Part shown: piece by piece, positions 1 through 6,096 of the stretch | Layout of the letters: each line of letters starts with the position of its first letter | Position numbering within the stretch: the first letter of the stretch is position 1 | Assembly (NCBI GenBank): GCA_947303225.1 | Contig: CAMYXG010000076.1 | Location: 1 to 6,100, forward strand | Direction: 5' to 3' | DNA: 6,100 nucleotides | Source: an uncultured Caryophanales bacterium | Lineage (GTDB): Bacteria; Bacillota_I; Bacilli_A; RF39; UBA660 | Position numbers and translations under genes: made by a program | Notes under the pieces: model-generated | What the model was told of the DNA's origin: nothing | The model's input: only the letters and a program-made list of their open reading frames with translations | The model's database searches: none

Positions 1-3000
1 CTTTATTATCATAATCGAATGATTCATATAATCCATAGTCAGAGTACATGTCTAATTCTTTAAACCTCTTTATATTGTCGTATACTTCTTCTGGAAATAG
101 TTCCATTGCCATAATTGAAGAATATGGAGATAAAACAATTCTGTTTTCTTTATCTTCTTTTGCCTTTAAATATGGCGTTGCGAATGCTTTATATTTATAA
201 TTTAGGGAATTATCTAATTCATTATAAGCTGACTCTGAAATTCCCCAAGGCAATTTATGAGATACTTTTCCAATAAAATCTTTTTGACAGAAAAAGGCAA
301 AATGATAAGATTCATCCAATAATGTGTTTGGATAATTTTTCATAAATAGAAGTGGCATGTAGTATTCAAATGCTGTTCCAGACCATGATATTAGTCCTTT
401 ATGACCTTTATAGGCTGTTAAAGATTTGTCTAAAGAGAACCAGTGTTTACTAGGAGCATCTCCGAAGCAAATTGTAAGGTAACTAGTAAGTCTAGATTCA
501 CTTGCAAATTTATTGTAATTGTATGTTGAAAGCTTTCCTTCATCTTCATCATATCCAATACTAAATACGTTCTTCTTTATATATAATTTTTTAAAGTTTG
601 CATTTTTGATTAATTTATCACATAAAGAAACTAATTTTTCTTCTCCTTTTGTTTGTAAAAATTCTCTTGCTACTACGATGGATGCTACTAAGTTTCCTGA
701 ATCAACTGTAGATACAAAATTTGGGAAAATAGTTTTTGCAGTTTTAATATTGTACCAATTATATAAATGACCATGCCACTTATCTAAAGAGTCAATTGCT
801 TTCAATACTTTTTCTAATAAAAATATAGCCCGTTCTTCATCAATAAATTCTAATTCATATGCGCTAACAATACTTGCTAAAGACATTCCAATGGCAGTTG
901 GAGATGTTCTCATATCTAGTTTTTCTTCCCTATTTTCCTGATAATTATCCGGTATTAGGTAATGATATTCTTCTTTTAAATTATCATCAAAATATTTCCA
1001 TGTTTTGAAAGCTAATTCTTTTATTTCTTCTACTTTCTTCTCTTTAAGCTCTACTTGATCATGATTAATGTCTTTACTAACTAAATATAAGACAAATGGT
1101 GCACTAATGAAAATAGCGGCAATAACAAAAGCCAAATAATTGATTCTAATAATACCAATTACAATGAAAATACCTGCTATTATTAGATTGAAAGTAAAGT
1201 TACGTATATAGTTCTTTAAACTACCATCTACCGTTTTTTCTACTTCTTCTGCTGTAATCCAATTCAATAGGTTTTTATGACTATATAATAAGCGATACAT
1301 GGTTCTAAAGAAAGCATCCATATATAATTTGGAATAATATGGGATCGTTGCAAAAACAATATAAGAACGTAATAACAAACTCTTTCCACCATAATATAAG
1401 TTTTTATAATATATGTTCTTTTTTTCTTTGTCTTGTTTATTTACTTTACTTCGTAGGAAGAACAAAATAGAAACAGCAATTTCCAACACCACTAATAATG
1501 TCCATAAAACAGATTCTTTAAAATCATTTGTAAAAGCAAGCAATAATATGATTAATAGCATTGGGTTTAAAAACATTCTAATGATGTTATCTAATATTTT
1601 ATATTTTCCTAATAAATTAATTGGGTTTTTGATTTTTTTCTTATTCTTATTTGGAACTTTGCTTTTCAACCAACCTATTATTTGGGTGTCACCTCTTGCC
1701 CATCTATGATGTCTTGTAACATCTGTTAAAAACTTAGAAGGAAAATCGTCAACTAATTCGATATCGGAAACATAACCACATCTAAGATAATTCCCCTCCA
1801 ATAAGTCATGTGACAAAATCAAATTATCTGGAAATGTTTCTCCTAATAATTCATTAAAAGTTTTTAGATCGTAGATTCCCTTACCAACAAAACTCCCCTC
1901 ACCAAAAGAGTCTTGATAAACATTTGGTACAACTGCAGTATAAGTATCAAATCCACCTATTCCAGCAAAAATTTGACTATATAGACTTTTGTTTGTTGCT
2001 TCTATATCAACACTTACTCTTGGTTGCATTAATCCATAACCTTTTATTACCTTTGTTTTCTTTTGATTAAGAACAGGCCTATTCATAGGATGAGCCATTG
2101 CTCCTACTAAGTTAAGTGCTGAATTTAATACTAGTTTTGTATCTGTATCTAGCGTTATTACATATTTAATTCCTAATTTATTATCATGAAGCATATTTAC
2201 ATTATAATATTTTGCTTCATCAATATATTCTCCAAGTAATACTTTATTAAATTGAAGAAGGGCTCCCCTTTTTCTCTCATAACCTAAAAAGCAGTTTTCT
2301 TTTTTGTTCCATAAGCGTTTACGGTACATGAAATAGAATAGTTCTTTTTTATATTTTTTGTTTAGCTGTTCAGCATACTCTTTTCCATAGATAGATATTT
2401 CTTCATCATAGTCGGTTACTTTTGTATCACTTGCTTTCACATCACCTAGTAATGTGAAGTATAAATTATCGGTTTGATTGACTAGATAGAATGATTCTAA
2501 GGTATCAAACATTTCTTTTATTTTTTCTTTATTAGAAACAATTGTTGGTATAACTACCATTGTCTTAGACTCTTTTGGTATTCCTTTTGAATAGTCTAGT
2601 TTTGGAATTGCATGAGTTGGAACAAAATAAATCAATAATTCATTCATAATCTGACTAATTAATTGACTAATTGGAATGAATAATAGAATGAATCCTAATA
2701 TTCGAGGCTTAATTAAATAAGCTGATAAGAAAAATGATAAAATACCAGTTAATAATAATAGGGTGCTAATATATAATAAAACTTTTCCTGTATTATTTTT
2801 TTGTTTATATAATTGAAATCCAATATGTTCTTCTGGATTATCAATCCTTTCTAATAGTGAATATTCATCTATATGTTTCTTTTTTGCTAGAGCTACAATT
2901 CTTTTTCGATATTCTCTTTTCGATTCTATAGTCATTGCTTTATAGGTAGAATCTTCTAGTAATTTTTTTTCTGTTTTTGATACTTTTTCGTATAATTCTT

Positions 3001-3709
3001 CAAGAGAAAAATCAAAAAATTCTTTAAAATCATTAAAAATGTTGGAAATTAATATATTACTATCTAGTCTTTTTTGATATTCCTCATTAATTAATTCTTT
3101 TAAGCTTATATTATTCTGCTTTAAAAATTCATTTAAATCTTTAAATATTTCATTACTATGCATACCCACTTTAGGTAATTGATTGTTTATTTCAAATATA
3201 TAATGGCTATTATTGGCAACATCAAAAGTATTTGTAATAAATGATTTCATGGTTAGGACTTCATGATTTCTAATAATATTAGCAACTTCCTCTTTATCGA
3301 TTAATTTACTATATTCTTCTTTACACAAATTATTCAGTCTTTCAGTATAAATAAAAATTAGGGTTGGAAAAATACTTTTTAATTCTTTATATGTAAATGA
3401 TTTATTATTTTCTTTTTGATATTTTCTTAACTCCTCTACTAAATAACGAAAATCTATGTTATAGTTCTTTTTATTTAATATATTTTTTAAAAAATAATAG
3501 TTTTCTGTAATTATCTTTATATTTTTCTTTAATTCTTTTTTCTCATTTAATATGTTATTTTTATGTTCTACTAATAAGTAATAGTTATCAATTAACCATT
3601 CATTCGTAATCTCTACGTATTCATGATTCTTTGTTTTATTTACTAAAAAATTATAATATTCTGTAATTTCTTCAAATTCTTTTAAAAATTTCTTTATTAT
3701 ATTAGCCAT
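1..3709 (-). CDS. ndvB: Cyclic beta-1,2-glucan synthase (NdvB/Cgs family), N-terminal 1236 residues, C-terminus outside window
   Basis: Membrane enzyme expected to polymerise glucose from UDP-glucose into a beta-1,2-glucan and cyclise it. I translated all 1236 codons and found no stop or frameshift. Seen in order: the N-terminal family motif EWLIDNYYLL (about 37-46); a charged helical region ending in EEHIGFQLY; membrane segments near 309-330 and 337-361; a GT84 domain with the LDTDTK aspartates D521 and D523, FGEGSFVGKGIYD (602-614), SHDLLEG (633-639) and RHHRWARGD (666-674); four more membrane segments (about 714-731, 733-752, 840-857, 858-878); then a GH189 (glucoamylase-like) domain with RTSPTAIGMSLAS, GHLYNWYNIKT, STVDSGNL, SWSGTAFEY, PWGISES and YGLYES. 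Family members are usually about 2,800 residues with a C-terminal GH94 domain, so more than half is missing here only because the window ends. The start at 3709 is preferred over an in-frame ATG at 3715 because AAGGAG lies 9 bases before it and only 3 before the other. Family assignment is firm; the final product is inferred. Confidence 0.93.
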   Translation of the reverse strand, partial: MANIIKKFLKEFEEITEYYNFLVNKTKNHEYVEITNEWLIDNYYLLVEHKNNILNEKKELKKNIKIITENYYFLKNILNKKNYNIDFRYLVEELRKYQKENNKSFTYKELKSIFPTLIFIYTERLNNLCKEEYSKLIDKEEVANIIRNHEVLTMKSFITNTFDVANNSHYIFEINNQLPKVGMHSNEIFKDLNEFLKQNNISLKELINEEYQKRLDSNILISNIFNDFKEFFDFSLEELYEKVSKTEKKLLEDSTYKAMTIESKREYRKRIVALAKKKHIDEYSLLERIDNPEEHIGFQLYKQKNNTGKVLLYISTLLLLTGILSFFLSAYLIKPRILGFILLFIPISQLISQIMNELLIYFVPTHAIPKLDYSKGIPKESKTMVVIPTIVSNKEKIKEMFDTLESFYLVNQTDNLYFTLLGDVKASDTKVTDYDEEISIYGKEYAEQLNKKYKKELFYFMYRKRLWNKKENCFLGYERKRGALLQFNKVLLGEYIDEAKYYNVNMLHDNKLGIKYVITLDTDTKLVLNSALNLVGAMAHPMNRPVLNQKKTKVIKGYGLMQPRVSVDIEATNKSLYSQIFAGIGGFDTYTAVVPNVYQDSFGEGSFVGKGIYDLKTFNELLGETFPDNLILSHDLLEGNYLRCGYVSDIELVDDFPSKFLTDVTRHHRWARGDTQIIGWLKSKVPNKNKKKIKNPINLLGKYKILDNIIRMFLNPMLLIILLLAFTNDFKESVLWTLLVVLEIAVSILFFLRSKVNKQDKEKKNIYYKNLYYGGKSLLLRSYIVFATIPYYSKLYMDAFFRTMYRLLYSHKNLLNWITAEEVEKTVDGSLKNYIRNFTFNLIIAGIFIVIGIIRINYLAFVIAAIFISAPFVLYLVSKDINHDQVELKEKKVEEIKELAFKTWKYFDDNLKEEYHYLIPDNYQENREEKLDMRTSPTAIGMSLASIVSAYELEFIDEERAIFLLEKVLKAIDSLDKWHGHLYNWYNIKTAKTIFPNFVSTVDSGNLVASIVVAREFLQTKGEEKLVSLCDKLIKNANFKKLYIKKNVFSIGYDEDEGKLSTYNYNKFASESRLTSYLTICFGDAPSKHWFSLDKSLTAYKGHKGLISWSGTAFEYYMPLLFMKNYPNTLLDESYHFAFFCQKDFIGKVSHKLPWGISESAYNELDNSLNYKYKAFATPYLKAKEDKENRIVLSPYSSIMAMELFPEEVYDNIKRFKELDMYSDYGLYESFDYDNK

Positions 3710-3718
3710 CGACATACA

Positions 3719-3724
3719 CTCCTT
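3719..3724 (-). promoter_or_regulatory. Ribosome binding site of the glucan synthase gene
   Basis: The minus strand reads AAGGAG here, 9 bases before the ATG at 3709 and 3 bases before the in-frame ATG at 3715. The spacing favours 3709 as the start, giving a protein beginning MANIIKKF rather than MSMANIIKKF. Confidence 0.75.
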
Positions 3725-3730
3725 AATAGA

Positions 3731-3739
3731 AGTATATCA
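3731..3739 (-). promoter_or_regulatory. Extended -10 promoter of the glucan synthase gene
   Basis: The minus strand reads TGATATACT: an extended -10 TG, one base, then TATACT (3736-3731). At 17-base spacing the -35 position reads TAGTTA, a poor match, so the extended -10 probably carries recognition. The expected start of transcription, about 7 bases downstream, falls near 3724, on the ribosome site itself, so the leader would be only about 15 bases. Confidence 0.6.
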
Positions 3740-3773
3740 TAAAAAATTAGGAATAACTATATTTCATCACAAT

Positions 3774-3802
3774 AAAAAAAGCAATTTTTAAAAAATAGCT
3801 TT
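3774..3802 (-). terminator. Rho-independent terminator after the thioester-domain gene
   Basis: Directly after the stop codon at 3809 the minus strand can fold arms AAAGCTATTTT and AAAATTGCTTT (one T-T mismatch, very short loop), followed by a run of seven T (3780-3774). It ends the surface-protein transcript before the promoter of the next gene. The plus strand also has a T-rich tail (3800-3810), so the hairpin might work both ways, but no plus-strand gene ends here. Confidence 0.75.
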
Positions 3803-3808
3803 CTTTTT

Positions 3809-5005
3809 TTACTTTTTCTCTTTTTGATAAGATATCGTTCCTATCATGGAACCTACTAAAACAGATCCGAGAAGGATAGAATACAAATCATTGATTGCAG
3901 GAGAATTAGTATCTGGAACAACTACTTCTTGAGGTTGACATTGTGCTTTATATTCTTCTTCATTTACTTCGTTCCCATTTTGGCCAAAATACTTATTTCC
4001 CACTTTTTCACAAGTATGACTAATGCATTCTAAATTGTATGTTTCTTCCTTAATTATTTCTCCCGTTTTTCCAAAGTAGGTGTTCCCTACTTTCTCACAA
4101 GTGTGTGTTTTGCATTGGATTTCATATTCCTCTTCAGTAGTAATATTTCCATCTTTATCATAATAGTTATTGTTATGAAATTCACAAGTTCTGATTACCG
4201 GAGATATTGTAAATGTTTTGATTTGTGATGATGTTTTGCTATCTGAAATTAAGACAATCAAATCTTGCCATTCCCCTGTTTTTGTTCCATATCTTTCCAC
4301 AGAGTTTATGGTTCCTGATACTATTGCTTTTAATTTAAAAGATGTAGTTTGTTTTATTTTATCTGATGGTACCATAATTATTTTATTTACTGCATTATTA
4401 TTAATTTTTAATGAATCATCCTCAATAAAAGATCCTTCAGGAGCATCTACCAGCTCTAATTGTAGTTTTGAATTTGATCCGGTTGTTCTAATTGATATTA
4501 CTGATGATTGATAATATTTTTCATCGCTTGTTAATGTTAATTTTTCTTCATTAGTATTTATTGTAACTGAAGGTTCTGATGTCTGATAATTCGTATGTTT
4601 TTTAGCTTCTGCTGCTAGTGCCTTAGCTTTTTGAACTACTTCTAAATTTGGATTGTTTCCATAGAAACTTGGCATATAATTATTATTAAAAATCCAAAGA
4701 GCTAATTGAGTTTTTAGATATTCCTGATCACTAGTGCTACTTTTATCTAATATGTAAAGGTTTCCGCCACTTGTTTCTTTACTCATATATTTTAATGATG
4801 TTCCTTCAGAAGCTCCAATTCTGTCTGGTGTAATACAATAAGCAAATCCTTTATTTGTTTTATATTTTGCTTCACTTCTTGATCCTGTTGTGATATACGT
4901 TTTTTTCTCGATTTTTAAGTCAGTTTGTGCATGTACTATTAAAATTGGATACAATATAATTGTAAATAAAAATAAAGCAATGCTTTTTTTAATTAATTCT
5001 TTCAT
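3809..5005 (-). CDS. Secreted thioester-domain (TQXA-type) surface protein, predicted covalent adhesin
   Basis: A 398-residue exported protein. Residues 1-26 form a signal peptide (MKELIKK, hydrophobic stretch, cleavage predicted after VHA). Residues about 30-140 look like a thioester domain: FAYC (Cys57) and TQLALW (Gln100, the TQxA motif) are the pair that in this family forms an internal Cys-Gln thioester able to react with host or surface amines. A beta-rich stretch follows (about 145-265), then three 29-residue cysteine repeats (273-359). The C-terminus has VPDTNS (363-368), a hydrophobic helix (about 375-393) and QKEKK, the layout of a sortase signal or simple membrane anchor, but not a canonical LPxTG. 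The start at 5005 is chosen over an ATG at 5032 because GTGGGGGAT lies just before it, the signal peptide begins there, and the upstream ATG overlaps the promoter -10. It has its own promoter and terminator. Thioester formation and adhesion are inferred from motifs; no ligand can be named. Confidence 0.8.
   Translation of the reverse strand: MKELIKKSIALFLFTIILYPILIVHAQTDLKIEKKTYITTGSRSEAKYKTNKGFAYCITPDRIGASEGTSLKYMSKETSGGNLYILDKSSTSDQEYLKTQLALWIFNNNYMPSFYGNNPNLEVVQKAKALAAEAKKHTNYQTSEPSVTINTNEEKLTLTSDEKYYQSSVISIRTTGSNSKLQLELVDAPEGSFIEDDSLKINNNAVNKIIMVPSDKIKQTTSFKLKAIVSGTINSVERYGTKTGEWQDLIVLISDSKTSSQIKTFTISPVIRTCEFHNNNYYDKDGNITTEEEYEIQCKTHTCEKVGNTYFGKTGEIIKEETYNLECISHTCEKVGNKYFGQNGNEVNEEEYKAQCQPQEVVVPDTNSPAINDLYSILLGSVLVGSMIGTISYQKEKK
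3929..4189 (-). repeat. Three tandem 29-residue cysteine repeats within the surface protein
   Basis: Three in-register copies of 87 bases encode residues 273-301, 302-330 and 331-359. Each begins TCE, has an aromatic pair (YY or YF) at repeat positions 9-10, a conserved Gly at 14, Tyr at 22 and a second Cys exactly 24 residues after the first (Cys274/298, 303/327, 332/356). The period is 29 residues throughout. Copies 2 and 3 are closest, both starting TCEKVGN; copy 1 has diverged most. One disulfide per repeat is a reasonable inference. The array may act as a stalk holding the thioester domain away from the wall. Confidence 0.85.
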
Positions 5006-5012
5006 TTTACTA

Positions 5013-5018
5013 TCCCCC
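5013..5018 (-). promoter_or_regulatory. Ribosome binding site deciding the start of the thioester-domain protein
   Basis: The minus strand reads GGGGGA, 7 bases before the ATG at 5005. No comparable purine run precedes the in-frame ATG at 5032. It is a G-rich variant rather than a textbook AGGAGG. Confidence 0.7.
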
Positions 5019-5030
5019 ACATTCAAGTTC

Positions 5031-5059
5031 ATTGTAGCATATATTATTTATTTTTACAA
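5031..5059 (-). promoter_or_regulatory. Promoter of the thioester-domain protein gene
   Basis: The minus strand has -35 TTGTAA (5059-5054), a 17-base spacer and -10 TACAAT (5036-5031), with an extended -10 TG at 5039-5038. The expected transcription start is near 5024. The -10 overlaps the ATG at 5032, so that ATG cannot be the start on this transcript. Confidence 0.75.
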
Positions 5060-5065
5060 GACAAC

Positions 5066-5092
5066 AAAAAAAACTCGAAAAACTCTCGAGTT
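5066..5092 (-). terminator. Rho-independent terminator after tRNA-Ser
   Basis: On the minus strand AACTCGA (5092-5086) and TCGAGTT (5078-5072) form a perfect 7-pair stem with a 7-base loop, continued by six more T (5071-5066). It lies 10 bases past the tRNA 3' end. It would also end any WXG100 message that reads through tRNA-Ser. Confidence 0.88.
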
Positions 5093-5102
5093 ATTTTCTT
5101 AA

Positions 5103-5193
5103 TGGCGGAGTAGGAGAGATTTGAACTCTCGCGCCAGTTGCCCGACCTACACCCTTAGCAGGGGCGCCTCTTCAGCCTCTTGAGTACTACTCC
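5103..5193 (-). tRNA. tRNA-Ser(GCU)
   Basis: A 91-base class II tRNA. The acceptor arms GGAGTAG and CTACTCC pair perfectly, with discriminator G and an encoded CCA (5105-5103). The anticodon stem CGCCC/GGGTG encloses loop CTGCTAA, giving anticodon GCT, which reads AGC and AGU serine codons. A long variable arm (about 19 bases) fits serine. The T arm is GAGAG, TTCAAAT, CTCTC. It has its own promoter and terminator. Confidence 0.96.
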
Positions 5194-5220
5194 ATTTCCT
5201 CTTTTGCATCCGCATAACTA

Positions 5221-5249
5221 TTATTACATAAACTATTCTTTTTTGTCAA
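5221..5249 (-). promoter_or_regulatory. Promoter of tRNA-Ser
   Basis: The minus strand has a perfect -35 TTGACA (5249-5244), 17 bases, then -10 TAATAA (5226-5221) with a TG just upstream. The predicted start near 5214 leaves about 20 bases of 5' leader for processing. The -35 begins only 7 bases after the stop codon of the second WXG100 gene, with no terminator between. Confidence 0.8.
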
Positions 5250-5256
5250 GAAAATG

Positions 5257-5547
5257 TTATGATTGGTTATTCTCTTGTTGAGTTTTTTCTAGCATTCCTT
5301 CAATGTTGATTACTTGTTTTTGAAATATTTTAAGATAACTTGGTATTTCATTTTCTATTTTGTTCCAGTCAGAGCGGAACTGATTTGCTGACTCACCATC
5401 CCATACTCCTACATTTTGGCCTACTGTTTCTGTAATTAATGAATTCATATTGATTAAATTTTTCTCAACTCGATCTGTTAATTGCTTTAGTTCATTTAGT
5501 TTGTTCTTAACTTCTTCCGATTCTACTATATTCTTTGCTTCTATCAT
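5257..5547 (-). CDS. WXG100 (EsxA/YukE-type) small helical protein
   Basis: A 96-residue protein predicted to be a helical hairpin. The W-x-G turn is WDG at residues 49-51, almost exactly central, followed by A54 and F57 and flanked by amphipathic helices without signal peptide or membrane segment. Length and layout are typical of WXG100 proteins, which are exported by type VII (ESX) secretion as dimers in Bacillota. I see no YxxxD/E export motif in the second helix. The start at 5547 is preferred over an in-frame ATG at 5565 because AGGAGAG lies just before it and the upstream ATG lies before the stop of the preceding gene. Ten bases separate it from that gene, so the two form an operon. No ATPase, membrane component or LXG toxin of a type VII system is in the window, so the secretion route is inferred from family. 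Confidence 0.85.
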   Translation of the reverse strand: MIEAKNIVESEEVKNKLNELKQLTDRVEKNLINMNSLITETVGQNVGVWDGESANQFRSDWNKIENEIPSYLKIFQKQVINIEGMLEKTQQENNQS

Positions 5548-5557
5548 ATTCTCTCCT

Positions 5558-5851
5558 CTATTCAAATGAATTAATGATATTGTTTGATGATTCTATAAAT
5601 TCATTTTTTTTATCTTCAATTTGATTACAAAATTTCATCATCATATCTCTTGCTTCTATTAGCTTTGAATACTTTTCTTGATATTTTTGATAAAATTCTT
5701 GATATGTATTTGTTTCATCACTTTTCCAATATTTTGATAATTCACTCATAATTTGATTCATTGATTCTAGTGATTCTTTATACACTTGCAGATAACTAGA
5801 TGCTTCTAGATATAATTCTTCCATTTTATTAATGGTAAAACTTAGGTCCAT
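5558..5851 (-). CDS. Small WXG100-like helical protein, first gene of the pair
   Basis: A 97-residue, mostly helical protein without signal peptide or membrane segment. A central YWKSDE (W42-K43-S44) sits where the W-x-G turn falls in WXG100 proteins, with Ser in place of Gly, and is followed by an aromatic-rich second helix (Y50, F53, Y54, Y57, Y61). I read it as a divergent WXG100 relative and likely partner of the next gene. Alternatively it could be one of the small helical partner or chaperone proteins found with LXG toxins, though no toxin follows here. The start at 5851 is chosen because AAAGGAG (5866-5860) lies 8 bases upstream and the promoter just before that. A longer open frame back to 6010 runs through tRNA-Glu and is spurious. 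The stop TAG (5560-5558) abuts the ribosome site of the next gene. Confidence 0.72.
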   Translation of the reverse strand: MDLSFTINKMEELYLEASSYLQVYKESLESMNQIMSELSKYWKSDETNTYQEFYQKYQEKYSKLIEARDMMMKFCNQIEDKKNEFIESSNNIINSFE

Positions 5852-5875
5852 GTTCTTTTCTCCTTTATTAACTTT

Positions 5876-5904
5876 ACTATAGAAAATAGTAACTTTTTTG
5901 TCAA
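5876..5904 (-). promoter_or_regulatory. Promoter of the WXG100 pair
   Basis: The minus strand has a perfect -35 TTGACA (5904-5899), 17 bases, then -10 TATAGT (5881-5876). The predicted start near 5869 gives a short leader carrying AAAGGAG. This is a near-consensus housekeeping promoter, suggesting strong and probably constitutive expression of the pair. Confidence 0.85.
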
Positions 5905-5905
5905 G

Positions 5906-5927
5906 AAAAAAACACCATAAGGTGTTT
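5906..5927 (-). terminator. Rho-independent terminator after the tRNA-Asn/tRNA-Glu unit
   Basis: On the minus strand AAACACC (5927-5921), a TTAT loop and GGTGTTT (5916-5910) form a perfect 7-pair hairpin followed by more T (5909-5906). It is 12 bases past the tRNA-Glu 3' end and directly next to the -35 of the WXG100 promoter, isolating the two units. Confidence 0.85.
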
Positions 5928-5939
5928 ATAACTTCCCAC

Positions 5940-6016
5940 TGGTGACGAGTACGGGATTTGAACCCGTGAATGCTGCCGTGAAAGGGCAGTGTGTTCAACC
6001 GCTTCACCAACTCGCC
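5940..6016 (-). tRNA. tRNA-Glu(UUC)
   Basis: A 77-base tRNA. The acceptor GGCGAGT pairs with ACTCGTC (one G-T pair), discriminator A, CCA encoded. The anticodon stem CTGCC/GGCAG encloses CTTTCAC, giving anticodon TTC. The T arm is ACGGG, TTCGAAT, CCCGT. It lies 3 bases after tRNA-Asn, evidently in one transcript with it. Confidence 0.96.
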
Positions 6017-6019
6017 AGA

Positions 6020-6096
6020 TGGCGCCCCAACTAGGACTTGAACCTAGGACCCCTTGATTAACAGTCAAGTGCTCTAACCAACTGAGCTATTGAGGC
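6020..6096 (-). tRNA. tRNA-Asn(GUU)
   Basis: A 77-base tRNA. The acceptor GCCTCAA pairs with TTGGGGC (one T-G pair), discriminator G, CCA encoded. The anticodon stem CTTGA/TCAAG encloses CTGTTAA, giving anticodon GTT. The T arm is CTAGG, TTCAAGT, CCTAG. It is first in transcription of a tRNA-Asn, tRNA-Glu pair. Its promoter, or further tRNAs, lies beyond the right edge. Confidence 0.95.

Noticed and set aside
519..770. Plus-strand open frame of 83 codons
   Set aside because: Lies wholly opposite the conserved GH189 part of the glucan synthase gene, and its predicted protein is antisense-type low-complexity sequence.
1413..1709. Plus-strand open frame of 98 codons, hydrophobic
   Set aside because: Opposite the membrane-spanning part of the glucan synthase gene; the hydrophobic look is a by-product of Lys- and Asn-rich and membrane codons on the other strand.
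3710..3808. Riboswitch or structured leader between the surface-protein gene and the glucan synthase gene
   Set aside because: The 99 bases are filled by a terminator hairpin, A/T-rich spacer, the -10 element and the ribosome site; the predicted leader is too short to hold an aptamer.
4218..4511. Plus-strand open frame of 97 codons
   Set aside because: Antisense to the beta-rich middle of the thioester-domain protein, with no sign of an independent gene.
5006..5032. Upstream ATG giving a protein 9 residues longer for the thioester-domain protein
   Set aside because: It overlaps the -10 box and lacks a ribosome site; the 5005 start has one and begins the signal peptide cleanly.
4890..5102. 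Plus-strand open frame of 70 codons
   Set aside because: Overlaps the signal peptide, promoter and terminator region of the minus-strand units and reads as antisense of the signal peptide and A/T-rich control sequence.
5852..6010. 53-codon N-terminal extension of the first WXG100-like gene
   Set aside because: It would be translated from within tRNA-Glu, its terminator and the promoter. The start at 5851 has an ideal ribosome site.
5103..6016. WXG100 pair as an integrated element bounded by tRNA attachment sites
   Set aside because: Comparing the 3' ends of tRNA-Glu and tRNA-Ser shows no direct repeat beyond CCA, and there is no integrase. The 17-base repeat at the two promoters is better explained by promoter sequence.
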